A DNA stretch of 64,000 nucleotides, from the NCBI GenBank assembly GCA_001429255.1, contig LMJI01000001.1, forward strand, positions 3,318,266-3,382,265, read 5' to 3'. Source of the DNA: Cellulomonas sp. Root930. Lineage in GTDB: Bacteria; Actinomycetota; Actinomycetes; Actinomycetales; Cellulomonadaceae. Below, piece by piece: positions 41,524 through 51,926 of the stretch. A program made the position numbers and the translations under genes. Numbering within the stretch: the first letter of the stretch is position 1; the number at the start of each line of letters is the position of its first letter. The notes under the pieces were generated by a model. That model saw only the letters and a list, made by a program, of their open reading frames with translations. It searched no databases and was not told the DNA's origin.

Positions 41524-42404
41524 CCGGCAGCCTGCTCCGGGTGCCCGGTGGCCAGGATGTCGACCACGAAGGCCACCGTCTGACCGGCCAGCTCCTCGCT
41601 GTCGGTGACCCCGAGCGCGTAGGTGGGCGGGACGACCAGCATCACCTGGCTGCCCACCGGTTGGTCCACCAGGCCCTCGGCCCAGGCCTGGACGTCCTGG
41701 AGCGAGAACGAGACCGGGAGCCCGTGCGACCACGTGGAGTCGAACGCCTCGCCGGTCGTCCACGCGAAGCCGGTGTACTGCACGGTCACGACGTCGCTGG
41801 CGCCCACCTGCTCGCCGGAGCCGCGGACCAGCGGCTGAGCGACGAGGGTCGTCGGCGGCTCGGTCCCGGTCGGGGTGATCGACGGGGCCCCCGCGGCGTC
41901 CAGCGTCACCACCGGGAGGTTCGGGACCGGTGGGACGGGCTCACCCTCCGCGCGGGTGGGAAGCACGTCGACGACCGTCACGGTCGGGTAGTCCGACGCG
42001 CCGGACCCGCTTCCCGGGCTCACCTGGAGCAGCCGTGCCCCGACCTGCTGACCGCGGAGCGTCTCGTACAGGTCCGTGCCGAGGTCCTCCTCCGTCAGGA
42101 GCATCGCCGTCGGGTTGGACGAGTAGCTCTCCTTGACCAGGGACGCATCGGTGGCGTCCTCGAGCCAGAAGTCGATGAGCACCGGCGCTCCCTCGACGAG
42201 CTCGGCGCCCGTGCCCGGCCAGATCTGCTCCGTGCGCGTCTCGTCGACCTGCAACGGCGTCACGTAGGTGATCGTCGGCGCCTCGCCGGGCTCCCCCGAC
42301 ACCGTCACCGCGGCGGGTTCGGTCTCCGGGGTGGTGCACCCCGCGAGGGTCACCAGCGCGATCGCCAGACCGGCGACCAGGGCTCGGCCCTGCAGTCGTC
42401 GCAC
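41520..42404 (-). CDS. FKBP-type peptidyl-prolyl isomerase, lipoprotein
   Basis: A 294-residue secreted protein. A signal peptide ends in the lipobox LAGC at about residues 19-22, so the mature protein is membrane-anchored by lipid after Lgt action. Two FKBP-like regions are seen: a divergent one (about 60-150) and a C-terminal one with VVTVQYTGFAWTTGEAFDS and VVPPTYALG. GTG 42404 is preceded by GGAAGGA. It follows pafA by 91 nt. This neighbour is commonly seen in actinobacterial Pup loci but is not part of pupylation. Confidence 0.88.
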   Translation of the reverse strand: MRRLQGRALVAGLAIALVTLAGCTTPETEPAAVTVSGEPGEAPTITYVTPLQVDETRTEQIWPGTGAELVEGAPVLIDFWLEDATDASLVKESYSSNPTAMLLTEEDLGTDLYETLRGQQVGARLLQVSPGSGSGASDYPTVTVVDVLPTRAEGEPVPPVPNLPVVTLDAAGAPSITPTGTEPPTTLVAQPLVRGSGEQVGASDVVTVQYTGFAWTTGEAFDSTWSHGLPVSFSLQDVQAWAEGLVDQPVGSQVMLVVPPTYALGVTDSEELAGQTVAFVVDILATGHPEQAAG

Positions 42405-42495
42405 GTCGTTCCTTCCCGCAGCGGGGACCCGGCGCGGGCGCGTCGGGCTGTATCCAGGCCGCCACACTGTACGGCGCCGTGCTGTAGGGCCGGTG

Positions 42496-43857
42496 CTACA
42501 TGGACTCGATGAGCCGGTCCACCCGCTCGTCGACGCTCCGGAACGGGTCCTTGCACAGGACTGTGCGCTGGGCCTGGTCGTTGAGCTTGAGGTGCACCCA
42601 GTCGACGGTGTAGTCGCGGCGGGCGTCCTGCGCGGCGCGGACGAAGTCACCCCGGAGCTTGGCCCGGGTGGTCTGCGGCGGCACGGCGGTGGCCTCGAAG
42701 ATCTCCAGGTCGGTGGTCACCCGCTCGACCATGCCCTTGGCGGCCAGCAGGTTGTAGAGGCCCTCCGTGCGGGAGATGTCGTGGTACGCCAGGTCCAGGC
42801 GCTGCACCCGGACGTCCGACAGCTCCAGGTCGTGCTTGGCGCGGTACCGCTCGATGAGCTTGTACTTGATCACCCAGTCCAGCTCGCGGTCCACGAGCGT
42901 CAGGTCGCCGGTGCGCATCGCGCGCAGCCCGCGCTCCCACAGGTCGAGCACCTGCTTGTTCTCCGGGCTCGGACCGCCCTCGGAGGCCAGGAAGTCCGTC
43001 ACCCGCGTGAGGTACTCCTCCTGCAGGTCGATCGCGGTGACCGTCCGCCCGTTCGCCATGGTCACCGGGTGCATGCCGGTGAGGTCGTGGCTGATCTCCC
43101 GGATCGCGCGGATCGGGTTCTCGAGGGCCATCTCCCGCATCGGGACGCCGGCCTCGATCATCCGCAGCAGCAGGTCGGTGGTGCCGACCTTGAGCATCGT
43201 GGTGGTCTCGGACATCGACGAGTCGCCCACGATCACGTGCAAGCGGCGGTAGTGCTCGGCGTCCGCGTGCGGCTCGTCGCGCGTGTTGATGATCGGCCGG
43301 GACCGGGTGGTGGCGCTGGAGACCGCCTCCCAGATGTGGTCCGCGCGCTGCGACAAGCAGTAGACGGCCCCGCGCGGCGTGGTGAGCACCTTGCCCGCAC
43401 CCGTGAGGATCTGGCGCGTGATGAGGAACGGCACGAGCACGTCCGACAGCCGCGAGAAGTCGCCCTGCCTGCGCACGAGGTAGTTCTCGTGGCAGCCGTA
43501 GGAGTTGCCCGCGGAGTCGGTGTTGTTCTTGAACAGGTGGATCGTGCCGGGCAGGCCCTCGTGCTCGAGCCGCTGCTGCGCGTCCGCGACGAGCCCCTCG
43601 AGGATGCGCTCGCCGGCACGGTCGTGCGTGACCAGCTGCCGGACGTCGTCGCACTCGGCGGTGGCGTACTCGGGGTGGGAGCCGACGTCGAGGTACAGGC
43701 GCGACCCGTTGCGCAGGAAGACGTTGGACGAGCGACCCCAGGCGACGACCTTGCGGAAGAGATAGCGCGCGACCTCGTCGGCCGACAGCCCGCGACCGTC
43801 CTGGGCGGCGCACGTCACGCCGTACTCCGTCTCCAGGCCGAAGATCCGCCTGTCCAT
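42496..43857 (-). CDS. pafA: Pup--protein ligase
   Basis: A 453-residue ligase that attaches Pup to lysines on target proteins using ATP. It belongs to the glutamine-synthetase-like fold. E9 (GLETEYG) and the catalytic base Asp57 ([13 protein letters not shown]) are present at family positions, as are the blocks [16 protein letters not shown] and [20 protein letters not shown] site precedes the ATG. It is the last pupylation gene, after prcA with a 34-nt gap. Confidence 0.97.
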   Translation of the reverse strand: MDRRIFGLETEYGVTCAAQDGRGLSADEVARYLFRKVVAWGRSSNVFLRNGSRLYLDVGSHPEYATAECDDVRQLVTHDRAGERILEGLVADAQQRLEHEGLPGTIHLFKNNTDSAGNSYGCHENYLVRRQGDFSRLSDVLVPFLITRQILTGAGKVLTTPRGAVYCLSQRADHIWEAVSSATTRSRPIINTRDEPHADAEHYRRLHVIVGDSSMSETTTMLKVGTTDLLLRMIEAGVPMREMALENPIRAIREISHDLTGMHPVTMANGRTVTAIDLQEEYLTRVTDFLASEGGPSPENKQVLDLWERGLRAMRTGDLTLVDRELDWVIKYKLIERYRAKHDLELSDVRVQRLDLAYHDISRTEGLYNLLAAKGMVERVTTDLEIFEATAVPPQTTRAKLRGDFVRAAQDARRDYTVDWVHLKLNDQAQRTVLCKDPFRSVDERVDRLIESM

Positions 43858-43891
43858 CGCCGTGCTCCCTCCGTCGCCCGGTGCGGTGTAC

Positions 43892-44593
43892 TCAGTCTGC
43901 GTCCAGCAGGTCCTCCAGCAACGCCCCCGCGAGCCGCCGGAACGTGCGCCGGGGTCGCGTCCGGTCCAGCACCGCGACCTCCAGCTGCGCGGCCGGGATC
44001 GTGCGCGCCTCGCCGCCCTCCTCAGCCGGGGAGCCGAGCGTGCGCACGGCGAGCGCCAGGACCTCCGGAAGGGTGAGCCCGGCGCGCCACTCCTGCGCGA
44101 GCAGGCCGCCGAGGCGCTCGGCCTGGCCGCCCATCACGACGTAGCCGTGCTCGTCGGTCACCGAGCCGTCGTACGCCAGCCGGTAGATCTGGTCACCGGC
44201 CGGAGCCCGCCCTACCTCGGCCACGACGATCTCCACCTCGAGCGGCTTGGACTCCGTGGTGAACGAGGTGCCCAGCGTCTGCGCGTAGGCGTTGGCCAGC
44301 CCGCGCGCGGTGACGTCCTCCCGGTCGTACGAGTAGCCGCGCAGGTCGGCGTAGCGCACGCCGGCCACCCGCAGGTTCTCGAACTCGTTGTACTTGCCGA
44401 CGGCCGCGAAGCCGATCCGGTCGTAGATCTCCGAGATCTTGTGCAGCGCGCGCGACGCGTTCTCGGTGGCGAACGCGATCCCGTCGTCGTACTGCAGGAC
44501 CACGACGGACCGGCCGCGGGCGATGCCCTTGCGCGCGTAGTCCGCCCGGTCCTTCATCAGCTGCTCGGGCGAGACGTAGAACGGCATGCTCAT
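43892..44593 (-). CDS. prcA: 20S proteasome alpha subunit
   Basis: A 233-residue subunit forming the outer rings of the 20S proteasome. The N-terminal gate region ([23 protein letters not shown]) and [23 protein letters not shown] are the standard alpha motifs. There is no N-terminal Thr, as expected. Its ATG at 44593 overlaps the prcB stop by ATGA, so alpha and beta are translated in balance. Confidence 0.97.
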   Translation of the reverse strand: MSMPFYVSPEQLMKDRADYARKGIARGRSVVVLQYDDGIAFATENASRALHKISEIYDRIGFAAVGKYNEFENLRVAGVRYADLRGYSYDREDVTARGLANAYAQTLGTSFTTESKPLEVEIVVAEVGRAPAGDQIYRLAYDGSVTDEHGYVVMGGQAERLGGLLAQEWRAGLTLPEVLALAVRTLGSPAEEGGEARTIPAAQLEVAVLDRTRPRRTFRRLAGALLEDLLDAD

Positions 44594-45423
44594 CGCGCAC
44601 CCCCACGGCCCTCGTGCGTGCGTCGCCGCTCCTGCTCGACCGTCTCCGCGACCGCGGCCAGGTCGGCGTCGCTCACCCGCAGGTACCCGGACTCGGTGAC
44701 GGTGGCGACGACCGGCCAGATGCCCCGCGTGTGGTCCGGTCCCCCGGTGGCCGAGTCGTCGTCGGCCGCGTCCACGAGCGCCTCGACGGCCACGCGGATC
44801 GCACCGGGGGCGTCGAGCCCGGGGCGCCACAGCTTCTTGAGCGAGCCGCGCGCGAACACCGAGCCCGATCCGACGGCGTGGTGGTCGTGCTCCTCGTACC
44901 GGCCGCCCGTGACGTCGTAGGAGAAGATCCGGCCGAGGCGACGGTCCAGGTCGAACCCGCCGAACAGCGGCACGACCGCCAGACCCTGCATGGCCATGCC
45001 CAGGTTCCCGCGGATCATCGTCGCAAGCCGGTTCGCCTTGCCGTCGAGCGACAGCAGGCTGCCCTCGATCTTCTCGTAGTGCTCGAGCTCCAGCTGGAAC
45101 AGCCGGACCAGCTCCACGGCGAGCCCTGCGGTGCCGGCGATGCCGACGGCCGAGTACTCGTCGGCCGGGAAGACTTTCTCGATCTCCCGGCTCGCGATCA
45201 TCGACCCCATGGTCGCGCGGCGGTCACCCGCCATGACGATCCCGCCCTCGAAGGCGAGCGCCAGGATGGTCGTGCCGTGCGGCGCGTGCACCTCGCCGGC
45301 AGGCCGGTTACCCGGCAGCAGCTGCGGGGCGTGGCCGGACAAGAACTCCACGAACGACGACGAGCCGGGGGTCGTGAACGCGTGCGGCAGCCGCCCGGAA
45401 GCGGACGTGTCGTGTGAGCTCAT
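44590..45423 (-). CDS. prcB: 20S proteasome beta subunit
   Basis: A 277-residue precursor. A 50-residue propeptide ends HAPHG, leaving Thr51 ([19 protein letters not shown]) as catalytic Thr1; Lys33-type residue and [10 protein letters not shown] follow. It degrades pupylated proteins fed by the Arc ring. The start ATG 45423 lies 6 nt from the pup stop, placing pup, prcB and prcA in one transcript. Confidence 0.97.
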   Translation of the reverse strand: MSSHDTSASGRLPHAFTTPGSSSFVEFLSGHAPQLLPGNRPAGEVHAPHGTTILALAFEGGIVMAGDRRATMGSMIASREIEKVFPADEYSAVGIAGTAGLAVELVRLFQLELEHYEKIEGSLLSLDGKANRLATMIRGNLGMAMQGLAVVPLFGGFDLDRRLGRIFSYDVTGGRYEEHDHHAVGSGSVFARGSLKKLWRPGLDAPGAIRVAVEALVDAADDDSATGGPDHTRGIWPVVATVTESGYLRVSDADLAAVAETVEQERRRTHEGRGGAR

Positions 45424-45429
45424 CGGCGG

Positions 45430-45627
45430 TCACTGACCACCCTTCTGCACGAACCCGCGCACGAACTGCTCGGCGTTGGACTCCAGGACGTCGTCGATCT
45501 CGTCGAGCAGGGCGTCGACCTCCGCGTCCCGGGACTGCGCGCTCGGCGCGGCCGGGGCGGGCGTGTCCGGGCCGTCGTCCGGCTCCGCGTCCTCGCGGCG
45601 CGGGCGTACGTGTTCCTGACCAGCCAT
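45430..45627 (-). CDS. pup: Prokaryotic ubiquitin-like protein Pup
   Basis: A 65-residue, mostly disordered protein. The Arc-binding coiled-coil segment is DALLDEIDDVLESNAEQFV, and the end is FVQKGGQ. The C-terminal Gln must be deamidated to Glu by Dop before PafA can use it, consistent with dop being present. GGGAGGTCACC precedes the ATG. An unknown gene sits between dop and pup. Confidence 0.96.
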   Translation of the reverse strand: MAGQEHVRPRREDAEPDDGPDTPAPAAPSAQSRDAEVDALLDEIDDVLESNAEQFVRGFVQKGGQ

Positions 45628-45773
45628 GGTGACCTCCCGGGGTGCCAGACGACGTGCTGACGCCCACCCTAGGCCCATCTTCCGACGCTCCCGGTCCCGA
45701 CGCCCACGGTGCGGACGAGGAGGCGGGCGAACTTGGGTGGCGCCTGCACGCCGAGCGCTCGGGGGCCCATCGG

Positions 45774-46214
45774 CTAGTGCTGGATGACCTGGATCACGAG
45801 CTGACCGCCGTACATCGTCGCGAGAACCGTGGTCGCCTCGAAGGTCACCTCCACACCGGTCAGATCCGCGACCTGGTCGAAGATCGGCTCGACGTGACCG
45901 ATCGACTGTCCGACCACCGCCCGCAGAGGGTCGGCAAGGGACGGAGTGGAGGGGTTCCACAGCCCGACCTCGACCGCGAGCTCCGCACGCCGCACTTCGT
46001 CCGCGTCTGCGTACGGGTCGAACCACGGCGTGGCCACGACCTCGAGTGTCCAGTCACTTCGCACATCGAACGTCGTGACGTCTCCGTCCGCCCACCCGAA
46101 CTCGATCGGGCCGAACGTCGACGGGACATCGCCGGCGAACTGATGGTGTGCCCTCCGGACCGACACACACCGACGACCGGGCAACGACGCGATCAGTGCC
46201 AGCGCTCCGCTCAC
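45774..46214 (-). CDS. Unknown protein inserted between dop and pup
   Basis: A 146-residue frame from GTG 46214 (GGGGAG 8 nt upstream) to TAG. It encodes SGALALIASLPGRRCVSV, FGPIEFGWADGDVTTFDV and ends VLATMYGGQLVIQVIQH. No membrane segment or signal peptide is evident; the pattern suggests a mixed alpha/beta soluble protein. Codons ending in A or T are clearly more frequent than in neighbours, so it may have been acquired. It follows dop by 31 nt on the same strand. I recognise no family, and any role in pupylation is only positional. Confidence 0.6.
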   Translation of the reverse strand: MSGALALIASLPGRRCVSVRRAHHQFAGDVPSTFGPIEFGWADGDVTTFDVRSDWTLEVVATPWFDPYADADEVRRAELAVEVGLWNPSTPSLADPLRAVVGQSIGHVEPIFDQVADLTGVEVTFEATTVLATMYGGQLVIQVIQH

Positions 46215-46245
46215 CCGGCGATCTCCCCGTCCACGCCGACGTCCG

Positions 46246-47853
46246 CTACGCGCCGAGCGCGTCGAGCAGGGCCGTCGCGTCGGGGCTCCGGTCCAGCAGC
46301 TCGCCCACGTGGGCGTGCGTCCCGCGCAACGGGTCGCGCATCGGGACCCGCTGGAGCGTCGCCGCACCGGGCACGTCGAAGACGACGGAGTCCCAGCTCG
46401 CCGCGGAGATCTCGCCGCCGTACCGCGCGACCGCCTCGCCGCGGAAGTACGCCCTGGTGTCCCGCGGCGGGTGCAGCACGGCGTCGGCCACCTGCTCGGG
46501 GGTCACCAGCAGCTCGACGGCACCGGCCTGGACGAGCCGGTGGTAGAGGCCGCGCTCGGGCCGGACGTCCGACCACTGCAGGTCCATCGCCGCCAGCCGC
46601 GGGTGGTCCCACGCCAGCCGGTCGCGCCGACGCATCCCCTCCAGCAGCCGGAGCTTGGCCAGCCACTCGACCTCCCGGGCGCACGACGCGGGGTCGGTGT
46701 CCAGCCGGTCGAGCAGGGACTCCCACCGGGTCAGCACGTCCGCCGTCTGGGCGTCGGGCTCGTCGCCGACGTGCGCCAGCGCCGTGCGGACCGCCGCGAG
46801 GTACTCGTGCTGCACCTCCAGGGCGGTCAGCCGGCGCCCGTCGGCGAGCTCGAGGCGCGTGGTGAGGCTCAGGTCGTGGCTGACCACGTGGACGGACTGC
46901 ACGGGGTCCCGCAGGGTCAGCCGGTCGATCGCCGCCAGCGCGCCCCCGGCTCCGCCCTCGGCGACCGCGCGCTCGATGAGCCACAGGACCAGCGACGTGG
47001 TGCCCAGTCGCAGGTAGGTCGCCACCTCGAGCATCGTCGCGTCGCCGATGATCACGTGCAGACGGCGCCACCGGTCCGGGTCCGCGTGGGGCTCGTCGCG
47101 CGTGTTGATGATCGGGCGGCGCAGCGTCGTCTCCAGGCCGATCTCGGCCTCCATGTAGTCGGCGCGCTGCGACAGCTGGAACCCCTGCTCCTCACCGCGC
47201 TGCCCGAGCCCGACGCGGCCGGCCCCTGTGAACACCTGGCGGGTGACGAAGAACGGGATCAGCCGCGCGGCCAGGTCGTTGAACGGGACCGCCCGGTCGA
47301 CGAGGTAGTTCTCGTGCATGCCGTAGGTGGCGCCCTTGCCGTCCACGTTGTTCTTGTACAGGGCGACGTCCGGCAGCGCGGCGGTGGACGCCAGGGCCCG
47401 CACCGACGCCAGCATGACCCGTTCGCCGGCACGGTCCCAGCGCACGGCGTCGAGCGGGTTGGTGACCTCGGGCGAGGAGTACTCCGGGTGCGCGTGGTCG
47501 ACGTACAGGCGTGCGCCGTTGGTGAGGATCACGTTCGCCGCGCCGGGGTCCTCGTACTCCTCGGTCGTCGCACGGGGCAGGGCCTGCGGCCCGTCGCCAG
47601 ACGGAGCCGGCTTCTCCGGGTCGTCCGTCAGCAGGGACGGGTGGGCCGAGGCACGCTGCAGGTGGAACCCGCGGGCGTCGTGCAGCGGGTCCTCGTCGTC
47701 GTAGTCCCAGCGGGCCTTGGTGCGGGCACCCTCGCGGGCTGCCGCGTGCACCGCGACGACGTGGCTGGACAGCAGCATGGGGTTGGCCAGCGGGCGTCCG
47801 GGCTGGAGGATCCCGTACTCGGTCTCGATCCCCATCACGCGGCGCACGGTCAC
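46246..47853 (-). CDS. dop: Deamidase/depupylase of Pup
   Basis: A 535-residue PafA paralogue that converts Pup-Gln to Pup-Glu and removes Pup from proteins. It has GIETEYGI at the N-terminus, the catalytic Asp119 in LYVDHAHPEYSSPE and [16 protein letters not shown]. The Dop-specific loop (about residues 75-103, Pro/Glu rich) separates it from PafA. The GTG is 6 nt after TAGGGT, so it is probably leaderless. Confidence 0.96.
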   Translation of the reverse strand: MTVRRVMGIETEYGILQPGRPLANPMLLSSHVVAVHAAAREGARTKARWDYDDEDPLHDARGFHLQRASAHPSLLTDDPEKPAPSGDGPQALPRATTEEYEDPGAANVILTNGARLYVDHAHPEYSSPEVTNPLDAVRWDRAGERVMLASVRALASTAALPDVALYKNNVDGKGATYGMHENYLVDRAVPFNDLAARLIPFFVTRQVFTGAGRVGLGQRGEEQGFQLSQRADYMEAEIGLETTLRRPIINTRDEPHADPDRWRRLHVIIGDATMLEVATYLRLGTTSLVLWLIERAVAEGGAGGALAAIDRLTLRDPVQSVHVVSHDLSLTTRLELADGRRLTALEVQHEYLAAVRTALAHVGDEPDAQTADVLTRWESLLDRLDTDPASCAREVEWLAKLRLLEGMRRRDRLAWDHPRLAAMDLQWSDVRPERGLYHRLVQAGAVELLVTPEQVADAVLHPPRDTRAYFRGEAVARYGGEISAASWDSVVFDVPGAATLQRVPMRDPLRGTHAHVGELLDRSPDATALLDALGA

Positions 47854-47859
47854 CCGTCC

Positions 47860-47865
47860 ACCCTA
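47860..47865 (-). promoter_or_regulatory. Leaderless -10 (TAGGGT) for dop
   Basis: TAGGGT ends 6 nt before the dop GTG, in the 46-nt gap after arc. It gives dop a promoter separate from arc. Confidence 0.5.
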
Positions 47866-47899
47866 GGACGGTGCGACCGTGCGCCAGGACATCCGTCCG

Positions 47900-49534
47900 T
47901 CAGAGGTACTGCCCCGTGCTCGTGACGTTCTCGATGGTGCGCGAGCCCTCGGCGCCCTTCTTGCCCTGCACGATCGTCCGGATGAAGACGATGCGCTCGC
48001 CCTTCTTGCCGGAGATGCGCGCCCAGTCGTCCGGGTTCGTCGTGTTGGGCAGGTCCTCGTTCTCGCGGAACTCGTCGACGCACGCCGTCAGGAGGTGCTC
48101 GACGCGGATCCCGCGCTGACCGTTCTGCAGGAAGTCCTTGATCGCCGACTTCTTCGCCCGGTCGACGACGTTCTGGATCATCGCCCCCGAGTTGAAGTCC
48201 TTGAAGTACAGGACCTCCTTGTCGCCGCTGGCGTAGGTGACCTCGAGGAACCGGTTCTCGTCGCTCTCGGTGTACATCCGCTCGACGACGCGCGTGATCA
48301 TCGCCTCGACGGCCGCGGAGGCCGACCCGCCGTGCTCGGCGATGTCGTCGGGGTGGATGGGCAGCGTCGGCACCAGGTACTTGCCGAAGATCTCCCGCGC
48401 GCCCTCCGCGTCCGGGCGCTCGATCTTGATCTTCACGTCGAGACGGCCGGGCCGCAGGATGGCCGGGTCGATCATGTCCTCGCGGTTCGAGGCGCCGATG
48501 ACGATGACGTTCTCGAGCCGCTCCACGCCGTCGATCTCGCTGAGCAGCTGCGGCACGATCGTCGTCTCGACGTCGCTGGACACGCCGGTGCCGCGGGTGC
48601 GGAACAGCGACTCCATCTCGTCGAAGAACACCACGACCGGGTGCCCCTGCGACGCCTTCTCGCGAGCCCGGGCGAAGATCAGCCGGATGTGCCGCTCGGT
48701 CTCGCCGACGTACTTGTTGAGCAGCTCCGGACCCTTGACGTTGAGGAAGAAGCTCTTGGTGTCCGCGGTGGACTCCCCGCGCGCCGCCGCCGCCGTGGCC
48801 GCCAGCGAGTGCGCGACCGCCTTGGCGATGAGCGTCTTGCCGCACCCGGGCGGGCCGTAGAGCAGCACGCCCTTGGGCGGCTTGAGACCGTGCTCCAGGA
48901 AGAGCTCGGGGTGCAGGAACGGAAGCTCGACGGCGTCGCGGATGGCCTCGATCTGCGGTCCGAGCCCGCCGATGTCCTCGTAGTCGATGTCCGGCACCTC
49001 TTCGAGCACCAGCTCCTCGACCTCGGCGCGCGGGATGACCTCGAACACGAAGCCGCTGCGCGAGTCGATGGTCAGCGCGTCGCCGATGCGCACGTGCGCG
49101 TCCCTGACCTGCCCGGCGAAGCGCACGACGCGCTCCTCGTCGCCGCGGCCGACCACCAGGGCACGGTCGGTGCCCAGCAGCTCCTTGACGGTGACGAGCT
49201 CGCCGACCTCCTCGTAGCCACCGGCCTCGACCACGGTCAGGGCCTCGTTCAGCATGACCTCCTGGCCCGGCTGGAGGCGCGAGACGTCGAGGGACGGGCT
49301 GGCGCCGACGTGCATCTTGCGGCCGGACGACACGATGTCCACGGTGCCGTCGGCCCGCGAGCCCAGGAACGTCGCATACGTCCCCGGAGGCTTAGCCAGG
49401 TCGTCCACCTGGCGCTTGAGGTCGATGATCTGCTCACGGGCGGCCACGAGCGCGTCGCTGAGCCGCTCGTTCTTGGCCGCGAGCAGCGAGAGCTCGCGGT
49501 GCAGGTCCCGCCCAGGGGCTGCCGGATCAGTCAT
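47900..49534 (-). CDS. arc: Proteasomal AAA+ ATPase (Arc/Mpa)
   Basis: A 544-residue ring ATPase that unfolds pupylated proteins. Order: N-terminal coiled coil (about 10-45), tandem OB domains (45-190), AAA+ domain with Walker A GPPGCGKT and Walker [10 protein letters not shown], arginine finger region [15 protein letters not shown], and the C-terminal GQYL tail that docks into the proteasome alpha ring. ATG 49534 is chosen because it gives the normal coiled-coil start. A TAGGGT at 49613-49618 may be its -10, with about 75 nt of leader. Confidence 0.97.
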   Translation of the reverse strand: MTDPAAPGRDLHRELSLLAAKNERLSDALVAAREQIIDLKRQVDDLAKPPGTYATFLGSRADGTVDIVSSGRKMHVGASPSLDVSRLQPGQEVMLNEALTVVEAGGYEEVGELVTVKELLGTDRALVVGRGDEERVVRFAGQVRDAHVRIGDALTIDSRSGFVFEVIPRAEVEELVLEEVPDIDYEDIGGLGPQIEAIRDAVELPFLHPELFLEHGLKPPKGVLLYGPPGCGKTLIAKAVAHSLAATAAAARGESTADTKSFFLNVKGPELLNKYVGETERHIRLIFARAREKASQGHPVVVFFDEMESLFRTRGTGVSSDVETTIVPQLLSEIDGVERLENVIVIGASNREDMIDPAILRPGRLDVKIKIERPDAEGAREIFGKYLVPTLPIHPDDIAEHGGSASAAVEAMITRVVERMYTESDENRFLEVTYASGDKEVLYFKDFNSGAMIQNVVDRAKKSAIKDFLQNGQRGIRVEHLLTACVDEFRENEDLPNTTNPDDWARISGKKGERIVFIRTIVQGKKGAEGSRTIENVTSTGQYL

Positions 49535-49710
49535 CTCGTCGGCCTCCGTTCCGCATGGTGCGTGGTCGTCACTCCGTCCACCGTGCACTGCGCTGTGCCT
49601 GCTGGTCCGACGACCCTAACCACCAGTGTCAACCGCCGGGGCACGACGCGCGCGAACGGTTCAGCTCGTGGCCGAGCACATGGTCGGCCCGAGCCTGCGC
49701 CCTGCTGCGA

Positions 49711-50721
49711 TCAGGCCTCGGGCGCCTGGCCGACGTCGCGGCGCGCGCGGCGCAGCTTCTTGTCGGACACGAGCCGCTCCCCCATCGCCTCCGGCGACCA
49801 CAGCTCGGAGTCGTCGACGGCGGGCGCGCCGTCGGGCGCCACGGGATAGGCGCCCTTGGCGGGGCGGCGGCGACGCTGCGGCGCCTCGACGCCGTCCGCG
49901 AGCCGGCGGGTGGTGAGCAGGAAGCCGGTGTGCCCGATCATCCGGTGCTGCGGACGCACGGCGAGCCCCTCGAGGTGCCAGCCGCGCACCATCGACTCCC
50001 ATGCCTCCGGCTCGGTGTACCGGCCGTCGCTGCGGATGTCCTCCGCCAGCCGCGAGAGCTGGGTGGTCGTGGCGACGTAGGAGATGAACACGCCGCCGGG
50101 TGCGAGCGCCTCGGCGACCGCGTCGAGGTTCTCCCACGGCGCGAGCATGTCGAGCACCACGCGGTCGATGCTGCCGGGCTCGGCCACGGTGGGCAGCACG
50201 TCGGACAGGTCGCCGACCGACAGCTGCCATGCCGGGTGGGGGCCGCCGAAGAAGCCCTCGACGTTGCCGCGGGCGATCGCCGCGAAGTCCTCGCGCCGCT
50301 CGATGGAGTGCAGCGAGCCGCCGTCGCCCACCGCGCGCAGGAGCGACATGGTCAGCGCGCCGGAGCCGACGCCCGCCTCGATCACGCGGGCGCCCGGGTA
50401 GATGTCCGCCATCGCCACGATCTGGCCGGAGTCCTTCGGGTACACCACGGCGGCGCCGCGCGGCATGGACAGCACGTAGTCGGCGAGCAGCGGGCGGACG
50501 GCGAGGTACTCGATGCCGGCGGTGTTGCGGACCACCGAGCCCTCGGGCGCGCCGAGCAGCAGGTCGTGGCTCAGGTAGCCGCGGTGCGTGTGGAACGAGG
50601 CGCCCTCGGCGAGCGTGATCGTGTGCAGCCGCCCGCGCGGGTCGGTCAGCTGGACGCGGTCGCCCGCACGGAGGAGGCCGCGGCGCTGCGCGGCCCCGGT
50701 GGACGTCTGGTCGGGGTTCAC
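49711..50721 (-). CDS. trmI: tRNA (adenine-58-N1)-methyltransferase
   Basis: A 336-residue SAM-dependent enzyme that methylates A58 in the T-loop of tRNA. An N-terminal small domain (RAGDRVQLTDPRGRLHTITL) is followed by the SAM fold with VIEAGVGSGALTMSLL and VVLDMLAPWENLDAV. The C-terminal 55 residues are a basic extension seen in actinobacterial homologues. GTG 50721 is the likely start (TAGACT lies 8 nt upstream). It is routinely next to arc in actinobacteria. Confidence 0.93.
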   Translation of the reverse strand: MNPDQTSTGAAQRRGLLRAGDRVQLTDPRGRLHTITLAEGASFHTHRGYLSHDLLLGAPEGSVVRNTAGIEYLAVRPLLADYVLSMPRGAAVVYPKDSGQIVAMADIYPGARVIEAGVGSGALTMSLLRAVGDGGSLHSIERREDFAAIARGNVEGFFGGPHPAWQLSVGDLSDVLPTVAEPGSIDRVVLDMLAPWENLDAVAEALAPGGVFISYVATTTQLSRLAEDIRSDGRYTEPEAWESMVRGWHLEGLAVRPQHRMIGHTGFLLTTRRLADGVEAPQRRRRPAKGAYPVAPDGAPAVDDSELWSPEAMGERLVSDKKLRRARRDVGQAPEA

Positions 50722-50732
50722 GGTGCCCGAGT

Positions 50733-51866
50733 CTAGGAGCGGATGGCGGCGACGACGTCCATCGCGCGGATCAGCCCGACCACCCGGCCGTCCACCAGGG
50801 CGACGACCACGGGCGAGTGCTCGGTGGCGCGACCCACGGCGGCCACGAGCTGCTGACCGGTGAGGAGCCCGTCGACGACGGCTCCGCCGGGCAGCGGGAC
50901 GGCGACCGCGGTCACCGGGGTGGTGCCCGCCGCGTCCGGCGGCACCGACGCGGCCGCAGCACGGTCGACGTACGCCGCGGGCCGTCCGTCGGGCGACAGG
51001 ATCACGACCTCCTCGGCACCGGCCGACGCGGCGAGCGCCCCGGCGTGTGCGAGGGACTCGGTGTGCCCGACCCCGATCGCCCGGCGGCCCACCGAGCCGA
51101 CGGTGATCAGGCCCACCGCCTTCTGCGTCCGCCCGCCCCGGACCGCCGCCGAGCCCCCCGACCAGAGGAAGGCGCCGATGAGTGCGCCCCACACGACGTC
51201 GTAGATCTCCGGCTGCCGGTTCAGCGCCAGCGGCAGCAGGAGGGCCCAGCCGAACACGAGGACCGCGACGATCCGTCCGACCCAGCCCGCGGCGACCGTC
51301 CCGGTGTGCCGGTTCTTGGTCGCGCCCCACACGGCCGCCTCGAGCAGGTACCCGCCGTCGAGCGGCAGCCCGGGGACCAGGTTGAACAGCCCGACGAAGG
51401 CGTTGGTCAGGCACCCGGACCAGACGAGCAGACCCACGAGGCTCCGCGCGTCCACGCCCTGCGCGACCGCCAGGAACCCGCCGGCCAGCACCAGGTTGGC
51501 GATCGGCCCGACGACCGCGATCAGCGCGCTGCTGCCCGGGGTCGGGGTCGCGCCGCCGAACGCGGTGTGCCCACCCCAGAGGGTGAGCACGAACTCGCGC
51601 GGCTGCTGCCCGCGGGCGCGCGCCATAAGCCCGTGCGCCAGCTCGTGCACCAGGACGGAAGCGAACAGCAGGACGACGAAGCCGAGTGCGACGACGTACA
51701 CGAGCCCGCCGAGGTTCTCGGAACGGGCGCGGACGGTCGGGGCGAAGATGAGCGTCAGGACCACCGCGGCGATGAGCCAGCTCGGGGCCAGGATGATCGG
51801 GGCGCCGACGGCACGTCCGATCACCCAGCCGGAGGATCGTCGTGCGGGGGGTCGAGGGGCGCTCAC
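50733..51866 (-). CDS. Site-2 protease (M50) with C-terminal CBS-like region
   Basis: A 377-residue membrane protease. The Zn motif HELAH near residue 74 and the second motif NLVPGLPLDGG near 160 are intact, with about six membrane helices (20-240). A cytoplasmic C-terminal part (from about 255) resembles CBS domains and may sense nucleotides. Relatives (Rip/SpoIVFB type) cleave membrane-bound anti-sigma factors or other substrates within the membrane. The substrate here is not evident. It lies 11 nt upstream of trmI. Confidence 0.9.
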   Translation of the reverse strand: MSAPRPPARRSSGWVIGRAVGAPIILAPSWLIAAVVLTLIFAPTVRARSENLGGLVYVVALGFVVLLFASVLVHELAHGLMARARGQQPREFVLTLWGGHTAFGGATPTPGSSALIAVVGPIANLVLAGGFLAVAQGVDARSLVGLLVWSGCLTNAFVGLFNLVPGLPLDGGYLLEAAVWGATKNRHTGTVAAGWVGRIVAVLVFGWALLLPLALNRQPEIYDVVWGALIGAFLWSGGSAAVRGGRTQKAVGLITVGSVGRRAIGVGHTESLAHAGALAASAGAEEVVILSPDGRPAAYVDRAAAASVPPDAAGTTPVTAVAVPLPGGAVVDGLLTGQQLVAAVGRATEHSPVVVALVDGRVVGLIRAMDVVAAIRS

Positions 51867-51914
51867 CGCTCAAGAGTAGGTGGGTCGCTGGCCGGTCGTG
51901 TCGGCGGTCGCGCC

Positions 51915-51920
51915 TACGCT
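51915..51920 (+). promoter_or_regulatory. Leaderless -10 (TACGCT) for the RecB-like nuclease
   Basis: TACGCT ends 6 nt before GTG 51927. This spacing is the basis for choosing that start. Confidence 0.5.
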
Positions 51921-51926
51921 CGAGGG

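Noticed and set aside
49613..49632. TTGACA plus TAGGGT upstream of arc as a full sigma-70 promoter
   Set aside because: The two boxes are only 8 nt apart, far from the usual 16-18; at most TAGGGT alone is a -10.
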